A DNA stretch of 64,000 nucleotides from Nemertoderma westbladi (Eukaryota; Xenacoelomorpha; Nemertodermatida; Nemertodermatidae), in assembly GCA_032718475.1 (NCBI GenBank), contig JAUCBJ010000837.1:1-64000 (forward strand), in the 5' to 3' direction. The notes under the pieces are model-generated. The model worked only from the letters and a program-made list of their open reading frames with translations. It did no database searches and was not told where the DNA came from. Made by a program: the position numbers and the translations under genes. Positions 32,256 through 42,600 of this stretch are shown here, piece by piece; positions within the stretch are counted from its first letter, which is position 1, and every line of letters begins with the position of its first letter.

Positions 32256-33083
32256 ATGACTGAGTTGATAGAAGATGATCTTGGTATCAGGGAGCGATAT
32301 ACTCTACCTTTACAAGCGTTTGTCGATAGCTTGATACGCGGCGACGCTGGTCCAACTACTACGGAGGATGATGGTCGTTATATCGAACCGCCAATGTCCC
32401 AGGAGCAACTTACGCGTGAATTGGACTATCGAAAGTTCACCGCTCGCTATACGCATCGTAATGGTACGTATATGGACTTCTTAACTACTGGCCATCCTAT
32501 CGATTTACACGATACGGACGACGTAGACACCGAAAGGGAAATGGTTTTATTTAAATATCATACCCAGCGGAGTCGGAACGATAAACCGAGAATAGAACAC
32601 GAGAACTCTATTCGAAACAGACTCGAAAGGGAAGACGTTGAAGAGCCGGATAAACACAGCGACTTCAACGATTATCTGGAATTCCTGAGAGAGACATATC
32701 TCAATATTGCCAGCCAACAAAATCTCGAAACTCGATATCATCAAGGTATACATCATGATCCTATGATAGAACTCAAACGACTCTATTTCACTATGATGTA
32801 TCTTACCGCCGATCGACCACTCTACCTGTCGTCCCAGATAGCTTCGAACAGATGGAGGAATATTGTAAAACTGGAGAACGATCACCCGCGTTTCCCCTGC
32901 AGGACGTGCGTCTTTGGTATTACTGCGACGAATACCCTAGACCCAATCAGCAAATGGAAAGACATAAACATCCGCGGAGACGTTGCGCTAAACACAGTTT
33001 TACACGATATACTTATGGGAGTTTCGAGCGAAACCTATTCGACGTATCACCTACGACGATCATCACAAACGATCCTTGAATAA
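32256..33083 (+). CDS. 3' module ORF1, unrecognised protein
   Basis: 275 residues from the ATG at 32256 (context gatATGa). Charged, soluble-looking, with no signal peptide or membrane segment. I see CRTCVFGI near residue 216 but no complete known motif. It ends at TAA (33081-33083), while the next frame (+1) is open from 32992 and contains ORF2. Copy 1 at the window start is homologous through this whole region with no net indel at the ORF1/ORF2 junction, so the frame offset there is old or intrinsic. I do not recognise the family. Confidence 0.7.
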   Translation: MTELIEDDLGIRERYTLPLQAFVDSLIRGDAGPTTTEDDGRYIEPPMSQEQLTRELDYRKFTARYTHRNGTYMDFLTTGHPIDLHDTDDVDTEREMVLFKYHTQRSRNDKPRIEHENSIRNRLEREDVEEPDKHSDFNDYLEFLRETYLNIASQQNLETRYHQGIHHDPMIELKRLYFTMMYLTADRPLYLSSQIASNRWRNIVKLENDHPRFPCRTCVFGITATNTLDPISKWKDINIRGDVALNTVLHDILMGVSSETYSTYHLRRSSQTILE

Positions 33084-33087
33084 ACCA

Positions 33088-34272
33088 ATGATCAGAGTTC
33101 CGGAATACTCGGTCAGACCTCCTCATTCCTCAGTTAGACCTCAGACTCTTGATCCTAATAGTATCACGGATCCTCCCGAACTGTACTCACTGTTCAAAGA
33201 TCTAGTGTTACCCGAACAGTTGATCGGTGGCACTCCGGTAGTAGGCTCACTAGATATTCGCCAACCCTACCTAGCTGGATTGGGACGCGGTCATCTAATA
33301 TCGCCGTTTAACCCATACAACCGTCCCGGCTTCACCTCGATCCAACCCGTTACGGAAGTCGAAGAGAGCGTCGTACGAAACGCGTTAGACGCTATTCGGC
33401 AGAAAATCGGAAAGGGAACTTACGATTGTTTGGAGAAATGTAAATTGCAACAACAAGTCCAAGCGGTGAAGGAATTAGTTTTACCCCAGTTCGATAGAGA
33501 AATACAAAATCTCGAGGAGGACATCGAACGTGGACGAACCTACTCTTTACAAGAGTTCCTAGATGAGCGTCTACAACAACAAGCGGAGGAAAATCAGCTC
33601 GAGGAGAGACATATAGAACTAGATGAGAGAGAAGAAGCAGGTTTAGCTCAACCCGAAGCTCAAATCCTTATGACAGATCTCTACTCTAAAACCATCCTTC
33701 ATCCGTCGATGGTTCCCCATTTCGGAGACAAACTCTTTGCGACGGTACAACCCCAACCGGTTGATATCAACCTAAGATCTCGAGATCTTATCGCTGACGC
33801 TCCCATGTTGCAACGTCCGCCCATCGAAGCCGCTCGTGTCAATGGTATAATCGTTGAACCTCTGGACAATAGAGCAGATCTTGTCCGTCGCATGGTACAC
33901 GATGTAAACATACGCGCTAGACCTTTACCGGACTCGTTTTATGGGATCAAAGATCACCCTTATTACATCAATCTAACACAATATTACATGGTAAAACCAG
34001 AAGATCCTACACATAGTCTGAAGTTTCTACCACTCATAAATCCTCTCGATCTTGTCGAACTCGAACAACTGCAGAAACATCTGGATCAGTTAGTTAAAAT
34101 AAACTCATTTCGAAAACCATATAATGTTTCCAGAATAGAGAAAGAAACAATACCTCCGTATAATCTTGATGGATTCATCAAAACTCGATTAGTACACTGG
34201 AATCTTCGAGGAGGAAAGAATACAACGATATGGAGATGTGGAAACATATACCACACAATATTTAAAGTATAG
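33088..34272 (+). CDS. 3' module ORF2, unrecognised protein
   Basis: The first ATG in this frame is at 33088, five bases after the ORF1 stop, so reinitiation or +1 frameshifting in the 32992-33083 overlap could both produce it. About 394 residues. Residues 110-190 are rich in Glu, Gln and Arg and look like a coiled coil (EEDIERGR, LQQQAEENQLEERHIELDER). No known catalytic motif. The frame closes at 34270-34272, while ORF3's frame (+1 again) is open from 34193. It has the same order and relative frame logic as ORF1 to ORF2. Unknown function. Confidence 0.7.
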   Translation: MIRVPEYSVRPPHSSVRPQTLDPNSITDPPELYSLFKDLVLPEQLIGGTPVVGSLDIRQPYLAGLGRGHLISPFNPYNRPGFTSIQPVTEVEESVVRNALDAIRQKIGKGTYDCLEKCKLQQQVQAVKELVLPQFDREIQNLEEDIERGRTYSLQEFLDERLQQQAEENQLEERHIELDEREEAGLAQPEAQILMTDLYSKTILHPSMVPHFGDKLFATVQPQPVDINLRSRDLIADAPMLQRPPIEAARVNGIIVEPLDNRADLVRRMVHDVNIRARPLPDSFYGIKDHPYYINLTQYYMVKPEDPTHSLKFLPLINPLDLVELEQLQKHLDQLVKINSFRKPYNVSRIEKETIPPYNLDGFIKTRLVHWNLRGGKNTTIWRCGNIYHTIFKV

Positions 34273-36499
34273 AGATCTACCTAATGCAAGCGAATGCGCT
34301 ACCTTGTGGCATCCAGTGGGCATGACCCTCGAAAACGCCACTAAAGAGTGGAACGAAACTCTTAACGTTATCGAGATGTATGGAGTTGTCACTTACGATA
34401 ACGAAGGTAGCGTTCCGGTTGGAGAACAGGGAACTACGCGGATGATACACATACGAGGACTCGCTGGTTCTACCCACGTATTTACTCGAGCGTGTTCCGA
34501 TGTGATTGATTATTCTTTTGAAACTCTTACTGAGACACAAAAGAAACTCCGACATGGACAATTCGAACTCGCGCAGCGTTACGTCACCGACACCGAGCGC
34601 AAACCGGCCATGGGTATCGATGGATCGATGTTACCCCAGCCCGTGCTCGAGATGTTGTTTAACGAAAGAATCCTTAAAATCGGCTCAGCTGTTTATGGAG
34701 ACCTACAAAACGACTTTCGGAATATGGAGAACATTCCATACCCTTTCGTTGATACTCAGCTGATTGCTCCCTGGGCAGAAGGCCGAGGTTTCTTCCGCAC
34801 TATGTATGCCAATACACCCAGCGGCATTACTAAAGTACAACGAACCTCCATCGGACATCTTGCCTTTCAAGAATACGGATGGAATTTCAAGGTTGGAAAT
34901 CCTATCAATTACCAACAAGTATATGGAGATCATTATTCTCGTTTATACTTTGATGGACCATTGACCGCACCTGGCGCCGTGTATAGCTTTATGAGTGTTC
35001 CACTTCGTCCCTCCTTAGCTATATACACGATCTTTGAAAACGCAGCACTTGCCGGTTGGCTAGCCGATGTGTGCAGTCGTACCATACGCGCCCATCCCTT
35101 AATACTTGGAACCAAACTCGCCAAGTTAGATGAACACAATAAATTCATCCGCTTCGAATGTTTCAGGCGCTTTCTGACTCCGTTCCGTAACGTTGATAGT
35201 CAGTTCAAGGACCGCGCTCTGACCAAACTCAGCCTAAGAGACTCAGCTGCGGAGAAGCTAAACAGCGCGGGATTTGCCCTCTTTCAGGACGTTTGTATAC
35301 AGAACTTACATTCATCTGTTATACAAAGACCCCGAATACCCACGGGTTATTCTGTCGTGGAAGTTCAGACAGTGGGTCCGCTTGCGGAGACAGCCGCACC
35401 TACCTCAGCTATGCAATTCGAAGACGAACCAATATGCTTAGAATCTGAAGCGATCCAGCCTACAGCGCCCCGGAGCAGTGATAACGATTACGTCTTGGAG
35501 TGGTATCAAGGTCCACAATGTCTCACCGCATACGATTATCGACACGCCAACTATGTTTCTCGAAAACGTTGTCGATTATGCGCATCGAGAGACCATTTCA
35601 CCCCTATGGACTCAGACGTACCCTGCTCCTATTTCCACGAACAACCGATGATGGAGATCTATTGTGCGTATTGCAGACTTAATAACTCGCATATTTTTGC
35701 AGTCTGCCCCCAATTTATGACCCAATGCCACCACTGTCAACTTAAAGGACATGCCAGTTATAATTGCCCCTTTAACTGCGATTTAGAAAGCGTAGATGAG
35801 ATGATTACCCTGCGCTACATCCGAGCTTGGGAAGCGAACGCGGATTTACATTGTGAGTCCTGCCATCGCTACTATCCTGGACGCTCTTACGAGGGAGTTT
35901 ACGCGTTCCATCCTTATTTATTCGCGTCTGTGGAACAAAAAACACGCACACCGAGTTACGAACTAATGAAGCGTGTTGGTGAGTGTATTTCCACCAAATT
36001 TGTTCGAAAATATCTTAGGAACGTCAATCCTAACGATATTACTTCATACCATTTGATCAATTTCATCCGTCAAGACCCTGAGTATGGCGATTTATTTATC
36101 AACTCGCACCCTGAGTTACAGGAAGTATCTCGACGGCCCTACGAATATCGCGCCAGAGAACGCGAGCTGGAAAGAACCATTAAACCGAGGAAGTTTCTCA
36201 CCACTCACGGTCCACCTACCGCCATTGTCCAGACGACCCGTCAAGGACCCGTAGGAGCTGCTGTCCTAAGACGCGCCCTAAAGGCCGTTAGACCTCGCTC
36301 CACTGAAGTTGATATCGATCAACCAGGTACCTCGACCGGCGGATACACCGATCGTAATCCTAAACCTTCTGATGCAATTGTATTGCACCCTTCACCCAGG
36401 AGTTACAGCCCTCCTAGTAAAGTGGCTCGCCCCAAAGAGAAAAGGACTCTTGCTAGCCTCAAAAAACTGCGTAAACGCCGTCCGCGTAAGAAAGACTAA
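34193..36499 (+). CDS. 3' module ORF3, zinc-knuckle protein with basic C-terminus
   Basis: Open from 34193; no ATG starts it near the overlap (34238 is GTG), which favours a frameshift product of ORF2. About 765 residues. A long N-terminal part has no recognised domain. Then comes a cysteine/histidine cluster: CRLCASRDH at 35570, CAYCRLNNSHIFAVC (35663-35707), and a canonical C-x2-C-x4-H-x4-C knuckle, CHHCQLKGHASYNC (35726-35767), followed by CESCHRYY. The C-terminus is strongly basic (SLKKLRKRRPRKKD). Together these suggest an RNA- or DNA-binding, gag-like or nucleoprotein role. No hydrophobic segment suggests an envelope. The gene ends 78 bp before the 3' LTR. Confidence 0.75.
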   Translation, partial: YTGIFEEERIQRYGDVETYTTQYLKYRDLPNASECATLWHPVGMTLENATKEWNETLNVIEMYGVVTYDNEGSVPVGEQGTTRMIHIRGLAGSTHVFTRACSDVIDYSFETLTETQKKLRHGQFELAQRYVTDTERKPAMGIDGSMLPQPVLEMLFNERILKIGSAVYGDLQNDFRNMENIPYPFVDTQLIAPWAEGRGFFRTMYANTPSGITKVQRTSIGHLAFQEYGWNFKVGNPINYQQVYGDHYSRLYFDGPLTAPGAVYSFMSVPLRPSLAIYTIFENAALAGWLADVCSRTIRAHPLILGTKLAKLDEHNKFIRFECFRRFLTPFRNVDSQFKDRALTKLSLRDSAAEKLNSAGFALFQDVCIQNLHSSVIQRPRIPTGYSVVEVQTVGPLAETAAPTSAMQFEDEPICLESEAIQPTAPRSSDNDYVLEWYQGPQCLTAYDYRHANYVSRKRCRLCASRDHFTPMDSDVPCSYFHEQPMMEIYCAYCRLNNSHIFAVCPQFMTQCHHCQLKGHASYNCPFNCDLESVDEMITLRYIRAWEANADLHCESCHRYYPGRSYEGVYAFHPYLFASVEQKTRTPSYELMKRVGECISTKFVRKYLRNVNPNDITSYHLINFIRQDPEYGDLFINSHPELQEVSRRPYEYRARERELERTIKPRKFLTTHGPPTAIVQTTRQGPVGAAVLRRALKAVRPRSTEVDIDQPGTSTGGYTDRNPKPSDAIVLHPSPRSYSPPSKVARPKEKRTLASLKKLRKRRPRKKD

Positions 36500-36569
36500 C
36501 TGTTTAGAGTATTTTTATATTTTAGAAACTGTGATTTGTTATATTTTATAGACTTAAATCCCATTTTCT

Positions 36570-36577
36570 GGGAGCGG
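36570..36577 (+). other. Polypurine tract of the giant element
   Basis: GGGAGCGG abuts the 3' LTR's TG at 36578. It is conserved in copy 1 (1203-1210) and duplicated internally at 31568-31575. The role in priming plus-strand DNA is inferred. Confidence 0.65.
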
Positions 36578-37763
36578 TGTAAAAGCTTTTGCGGAATTAA
36601 CCGGTTGTTTTCCCCGTAAAGTACTCTGTAGTTGGTTTAACAGGCATAAAAGGCCGTATCCTTACTGTACTAGTGTTTTAGGGGACATAAAAGCTATTTC
36701 TTCTGTATGTGTACTTTAGCGGACATAATTAGCAATTCTGTGATGCAATGCGCTAGATCCTCTTGAAACAGTGTAGTTCCTATGACGACAGCTAACAGCT
36801 GAGCTGTACACGTGTAGCTTTTCCCTTGTTCTCTGGTGTTTCTTTGTTCGGTCAACCAATCAGAGCGATTCTCCTGCTTTTTATACAGAAACCTCCGAAA
36901 AATCGCACAATGCATTATGGGTCAATGTTGACATTTGGTCCTGAGCCCAGAAGACCGGCTTTTCGAATCTCTGTGTTTTCAGTCTTTAGCCCAACATTAG
37001 TAGGCTTAATTATAGAACGTATATCTGTTATCATACCATAACAAACCATACCAATTCGCATCTCACTAAACATATCAATCAAACTTAACTTAACATTTTA
37101 CTGCTATTTACTGTCGGTTATTCATTATATCTGTTGATGGAATATTATATTTGGAATACTGATAAATAATCAGACACCCCAATCTTCTTGATATACTGAA
37201 GGTTAGAGAGACCGGTTACATATAACGATTGCGACTTACATTAAAGTGGTTTGAAGTGAATCTAATGCTATTTCATAGACACTACATGTACCGTCTGTTG
37301 TTCTCTTTATATGTGACTAAAATTAGTGAAGGTCGGCAGATCAGTGTGCAGCATTGTGCAGTATTGTGTATGATTGTGACTGATAACAAAGCATCTCCTA
37401 AAGAATGCGCCATATAGGTGAATCTATAGCCATCCCGTTGTGTCTAGTTTAAGTCATAACTCTGTTTACATATTTAGAGCGCCACGTCCTAAAGGAACTG
37501 TTAATATTTCCAGAAAGTGAATAATATTTGTCAGAGATTATATATATTACGATCAGTCGAATAATACAGTAGGCCTACCCCGCAATACGGTTAGGCTTCC
37601 GAATCCAGTCTCCCGGGTATATCCAGCGGGTGAATGATCGCGCATAGACTGGCTTCGGCTAATGTAGTGTATCAAATACTTGTCATAGGCTAAAGACGAT
37701 CTATTATCTAGAAGACATCCCAATTTGGCAGGTTAAACTGCTAAAGGTCTGAAAGCGCGAACA
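36578..37763 (+). repeat. 3' LTR of the giant element
   Basis: 1186 bp, TGTAAAAGCTTTTGCGG to AAGCGCGAACA. It differs from the 5' LTR by about ten substitutions visible by eye and by lacking a 20-bp AT-rich segment. Followed by ATAAT (37764-37768). Confidence 0.94.
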
Positions 37764-37768
37764 ATAAT

Positions 37769-38972
37769 TGAAGAGTTATCAAAAAAGAAAGACAGGCATC
37801 TGGCTGTTATCTTTGTTGACTTCTTCAAGGCCTTTGATTCAGTCTCTCGCTCACGTATGTTCAGCATACTTTCATTATATGGGATTCCTGATGAAATTAT
37901 TGCAGCAATCAGATCAGTATACGATGGTTCGACAACATTTGTGTCTACTGTTGATGGTGACACAGAACCATTTGAAGTGTTATGGGGCGTCCTCCAAGGA
38001 GACACACTTGCACCATTCTTGTTCATTATTGTGGTTGACTATGTTCTACGCATGTCCTTAGATCATCATAATGATGATGGGGTGTTGATAACTCCACCTA
38101 CTGGCTCCAGAAGTCGTGGAAATCCTGCCAAGTACCTAACTGATCTAGACTTTGCTGATGACTTAGGAGTACTCTCAGAATCATTAGAGGGAGCCCAGCG
38201 GCTCCTCAGCTCATTAGAACATGCTGCTTCTAATGTTGGTCTTTTTATTAACTCCAGAAAGACCAAAATTCTGACAGTTAACTTTGTAAGTCCTCAGCAA
38301 GTCTCTGATCGGATGAGCATAAGCTCAAAGGATGGTATGCTTGAGCATGTGGACGACTTCTGTTACCTGGGATTATGGATCCGGAAGTCAGGTGAGGACC
38401 TTTGAATACGTAAGGGAAAGGCATGGGCAGCCTTGAATAGGCTTTCCAGGATTTGGAAGTCACCTAGAATTAATCGGAAACTTAAGGTCCGATTATTTAG
38501 AGCAGCAGTAGTTCCAGTACTCCTCTACGGGAGTCCATGCTGGGCTCTAACTGCTGAGGACACCAAATCTCTGGATGGCACATTCACAAGAATGCTACGC
38601 CGGGTACATTGTGTCAAGTACAATGCACACATCTCCAACCAGACACTATATAACATTGGAGGTGTCTCATTGGTTCCCCCAAGCTTGACACTAGAACAAA
38701 ATCGCCTCCGCTTTGCAGGACATTGCTTTCGCCGTGAGGACCAGCCAGTGCATAATCTTGTACTTTGGCAGCCTCATGGAGTGAATAAGCATGGTGGACA
38801 GCCCATGACTTTCTTGAGACGCATCTTAAAGGACACTGGCCTTAAAGATGCGGATGATCTAGCAAATGTCATGGGTGATAGGGAGTTGTGGCGGTGCAAT
38901 TTTGTTGACAAGCCGGCACAGCATTCTTAAAAATGCAGCTGCAATGCAGCATGCCGATCCTAGTAGTAGTAG
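37769..38972 (+). pseudogene. RTE-like non-LTR RT, 3' piece (copy a)
   Basis: Continues the RT begun at 18717-18947 in frame. Motif A is FVDFFKAFDSV, then GVLQGDTLAP (motif B), LDFADDLGVLS (motif C, DFADD), CYLGLWI, and a C-terminal domain with LDGTFTRMLRRVH and LRFAGHCFRREDQPV typical of RTE-like elements. A TGA at 38403-38405 interrupts one codon in an otherwise open frame to 38930. The 3' end is a short tag-repeat (cctagtagtagtag) rather than poly(A), as in RTE elements. It abuts the right target duplication at 38973-38983. Dead because of 5' truncation, the stop and the giant insertion. Confidence 0.88.
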
Positions 38973-38983
38973 TTGAGGTCTAT

Positions 38984-39108
38984 TAACACCATCCCAGTTA
39001 ACTGGCCACCATCTGCTGCTGATTGGATGACGGTGTCTATATATATCAGGCATGTTTCAGTTGAATAGCCTTTACGAAAACCACTTTGAAGGGCAGATAT
39101 AATTGAGT
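38984..39108 (-). pseudogene. L2/CR1-like RT fragment (region before motif A)
   Basis: Minus-strand reading: SALQSGFRKGYSTETCL, then YIDTVIQSAADGGQLTGMV, then LIDL. This is the QxGFR...ST...L segment preceding motif A. It continues into 18716 across the RTE-like insertion, and its other end is cut by the second RTE-like copy at 39121. Confidence 0.82.
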
Positions 39109-39120
39109 TTGATATTAAGT

Positions 39121-39608
39121 CCTCGTGTCCTATATTAAGCCTATATTAAGTCCTATATGTACTCCTCTATGGGAGTCCATGCTGGGCTCTAACTGCTGAG
39201 GACACCAAATCTCTGGATGGCACATTCACAAGAATGCTACGCCGGGTTCATTTTGTCAAGTACAATGCACACATCTCCAACCAGACACTATATAACATTG
39301 GAGATGTCTCATTGGTTCCCCCAAGCTTGACACTAGAACAAAATCGCCTCCGCTTTGCAGGACATTGCTTTCGCCGTGAGGACCAGCCAGTGCATAATCT
39401 TGTACTTTGGCAGCCTCATGGAGTGAATAAGCATGGTGGACAGCCCATGACATCCTTGAGACGCATCTTAAAGGACACTGGTCTTGAAGATGCGGATGAT
39501 CTAGCAAATGTCATGGGTGATAGGGAGTTGTGGCGGCGCAATTTTGTCGACAAGCCGGCACAGCATTCTTAAAAATGCAGCTGCAATGCAGCATGCCGAT
39601 ACTAGTAG
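39121..39608 (+). mobile_element. RTE-like element copy b, heavily 5'-truncated
   Basis: About 450 bp nearly identical to the 3' end of copy a (38517-38970), ending in the same tag repeat. It encodes only the C-terminal 112-residue region (MLRRVHFVKYNAHIS onward). A perfect 12-bp target duplication, TTGATATTAAGT, lies at 39109-39120 and 39609-39620. The first about 37 bases, with repeated 'tattaag' words, do not match copy a and may be filler from insertion. Confidence 0.88.
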
Positions 39609-39620
39609 TTGATATTAAGT

Positions 39621-39694
39621 AATGGTACATCTGATCGTAGATCTATTTTTTTATAATCTTCGAGAGTATCGGTAGTAGTGCCACAGGTCTGAAG
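39621..39694 (-). pseudogene. L2/CR1-like RT fragment next to the 53-bp array
   Basis: Minus-strand reading immediately after one repeat unit gives FRPVALLPILSKIIKK then a stop: the RT finger segment (NFRPVALLPxLSKIxEK) that normally follows KVTPIYK. It shows that the array lies inside the RT coding sequence. Confidence 0.82.
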
Positions 39695-42600
39695 TTTTCA
39701 CGTTGAGTTTGTGTGTTTCTCTTATAGATTGGTGTCACTTTGGCTAGTTTTCACGTTGAGTTTGTGTGTTTCTCTTATAGATTGGTGTCACTTTGGCTAG
39801 TTTTCACGTTGAGTTTGTGTGTTTCTCTTATAGATTGGTGTCACTTTGGCTAGTTTTCACGTTGAGTTTGTGTGTTTCTCTTATAGATTGGTGTCACTTT
39901 GGCTAGTTTTCACGTTGAGTTTGTGTGTTTCTCTTATAGATTGGTGTCACTTTGGCTAGTTTTCACGTTGAGTTTGTGTGTTTCTCTTATAGATTGGTGT
40001 CACTTTGGCTAGTTTTCACGTTGAGTTTGTGTGTTTCTCTTATAGATTGGTGTCACTTTGGCTAGTTTTCACGTTGATTTTGTGTGTTTCTCTTATAGAT
40101 TGGTGTCACTTTGGCTAGTTTTCACGTTGAGTTTGTGTGTTTCTCTTATAGATTGGTGTCACTTTGGCTAGTTTTCACGTTGAGTTTGTGTGTTTCTCTT
40201 ATAGATTGGTGTCACTTTGGCTAGTTTTCACGTTGAGTTTGTGTGTTTCTCTTATATATTGGTGTCACTTTGGCTAGTTTTCACGTTGAGTTTGTGTGTT
40301 TCTCTTATAGATTGGTGTCACTTTGGCTAGTTTTCACGTTGAGTTTGTGTGTTTCTCTTATAGATTGGTGTCACTTTGGCTAGTTTTCACGTTGAGTTTG
40401 TGTGTTTCTCTTATAGATTGGTGTCACTTTGGCTAGTTTTCACGTTGAGTTTGTGTGTTTCTCTTATAGATTGGTGTCACTTTGGCTAGTTTTCACGTTG
40501 AGTTTGTGTGTTTCTCTTATAGATTGGTGTCACTTTGGCTAGTTTTCACGTTGAGTTTGTGTGTTTCTCTTATAGATTGGTGTCACTTTGGCTAGTTTTC
40601 ACGTTGAGTTTGTGTGTTTCTCTTATAGATTGGTGTCACTTTGGCTAGTTTTCACGTTGAGTTTGTGTGTTTCTCTTATAGATTGGTGTCACTTTGGCTA
40701 GTTTTCACGTTGAGTTTGTGTGTTTCTCTTATAGATTGGTGTCACTTTGGCTAGTTTTCACGTTGAGTTTGTGTGTTTCTCTTATAGATTGGTGTCACTT
40801 TGGCTAGTTTTCACGTTGAGTTTGTGTGTTTCTCTTATAGATTGGTGTCACTTTGGCTAGTTTTCACGTTGAGTTTGTGTGTTTCTCTTATAGATTGGTG
40901 TCACTTTGGCTAGTTTTCACGTTGAGTTTGTGTGTTTCTCTTATAGATTGGTGTCACTTTGGCTAGTTTTCACGTTGAGTTTGTGTGTTTCTCTTATAGA
41001 TTGGTGTCACTTTGGCTAGTTTTCACGTTGAGTTTGTGTGTTTCTCTTATAGATTGGTGTCACTTTGGCTAGTTTTCACGTTGAGTTTGTGTGTTTCTCT
41101 TATAGATTGGTGTCACTTTGGCTAGTTTTCACGTTGAGTTTGTGTGTTTCTCTTATAGATTGGTGTCACTTTGGCTAGTTTTCACGTTGAGTTTGTGTGT
41201 TTCTCTTATAGATTGGTGTCACTTTGGCTAGTTTTCACGTTGAGTTTGTGTGTTTCTCTTATAGATTGGTGTCACTTTGGCTAGTTTTCACGTTGAGTTT
41301 GTGTGTTTCTCTTATAGATTGGTGTCACTTTGGCTAGTTTTCACGTTGAGTTTGTGTGTTTCTCTTATAGATTGGTGTCACTTTGGCTAGTTTTCACGTT
41401 GAGTTTGTGTGTTTCTCTTATAGATTGGTGTCACTTTGGCTAGTTTTCACGTTGAGTTTGTGTGTTTCTCTTATAGATTGGTGTCACTTTGGCTAGTTTT
41501 CACGTTGAGTTTGTGTGTTTCTCTTATAGATTGGTGTCACTTTGGCTAGTTTTCACGTTGAGTTTGTGTGTTTCTCTTATAGATTGGTGTCACTTTGGCT
41601 AGTTTTCACGTTGAGTTTGTGTGTTTCTCTTATAGATTGGTGTCACTTTGGCTAGTTTTCACGTTGAGTTTGTGTGTTTCTCTTATAGATTGGTGTCACT
41701 TTGGCTAGTTTTCACGTTGAGTTTGTGTGTTTCTCTTATAGATTGGTGTCACTTTGGCTAGTTTTCACGTTGAGTTTGTGTGTTTCTCTTATAGATTGGT
41801 GTCACTTTGGCTAGTTTTCACGTTGAGTTTGTGTGTTTCTCTTATAGATTGGTGTCACTTTGGCTAGTTTTCACGTTGAGTTTGTGTGTTTCTCTTATAG
41901 ATTGGTGTCACTTTGGCTAGTTTTCACGTTGAGTTTGTGTGTTTCTCTTATAGATTGGTGTCACTTTGGCTAGTTTTCACGTTGAGTTTGTGTGTTTCTC
42001 TTATAGATTGGTGTCACTTTGGCTAGTTTTCACGTTGAGTTTGTGTGTTTCTCTTATAGATTGGTGTCACTTTGGCTAGTTTTCACGTTGAGTTTGTGTG
42101 TTTCTCTTATAGATTGGTGTCACTTTGGCTAGTTTTCACGTTGAGTTTGTGTGTTTCTCTTATAGATTGGTGTCACTTTGGCTAGTTTTCACGTTGAGTT
42201 TGTGTGTTTCTCTTATAGATTGGTGTCACTTTGGCTAGTTTTCACGTTGAGTTTGTGTGTTTCTCTTATAGATTGGTGTCACTTTGGCTAGTTTTCACGT
42301 TGAGTTTGTGTGTTTCTCTTATAGATTGGTGTCACTTTGGCTAGTTTTCACGTTGAGTTTGTGTGTTTCTCTTATAGATTGGTGTCACTTTGGCTAATTT
42401 TCACGTTGAGTTTGTGTGTTTCTCTTATAGATTGGTGTCACTTTGGCTAGTTTTCACGTTGAGTTTGTGTGTTTCTCTTATAGATTGGTGTCACTTTGGC
42501 TAATTTTCACGTTGAGTTTGTGTGTTTCTCTTATAGATTGGTGTCACTTTGGCTAGTTTTCACGTTGAGTTTGTGTGTTTCTCTTATAGATTGGTGTCAC

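Larger units (their letters stand above)
18948..37763 (+). mobile_element. Giant (18.8-kb) BEL/Pao-type LTR retrotransposon with an extra 3' module
   Basis: Order: 5' LTR, 2.3-kb repeat-bearing leader, gag-pol (22472-30622), 1.6-kb spacer, zinc-knuckle module in three frames (32256-36499), polypurine tract, 3' LTR. The LTRs are near-identical, with about ten single-base differences seen by eye and one 20-bp indel near 19508-19528, so the insertion is young. The pol domain order (protease, RT, RNase H, integrase, C-terminal domain) and motifs are BEL/Pao. Known BEL/Pao elements are usually about 5-8 kb, so this is two to three times larger. It sits inside an RTE-like element. Two other family copies occur at 1-2430 and 6965-8100, all in the same orientation. 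I found no second LTR pair inside, so I treat it as one element rather than a nest. Confidence 0.85.

Noticed and set aside
32256-36499. Envelope gene
   Set aside because: No signal peptide, hydrophobic anchor, cleavage site or glycoprotein-like Cys pattern; zinc knuckles and a basic tail point to nucleic-acid binding.
36840-37041. LTR-internal plus-strand ORF of 71 residues (also at 19196)
   Set aside because: Present because the LTRs are identical; short, and broken in the older LTRs.
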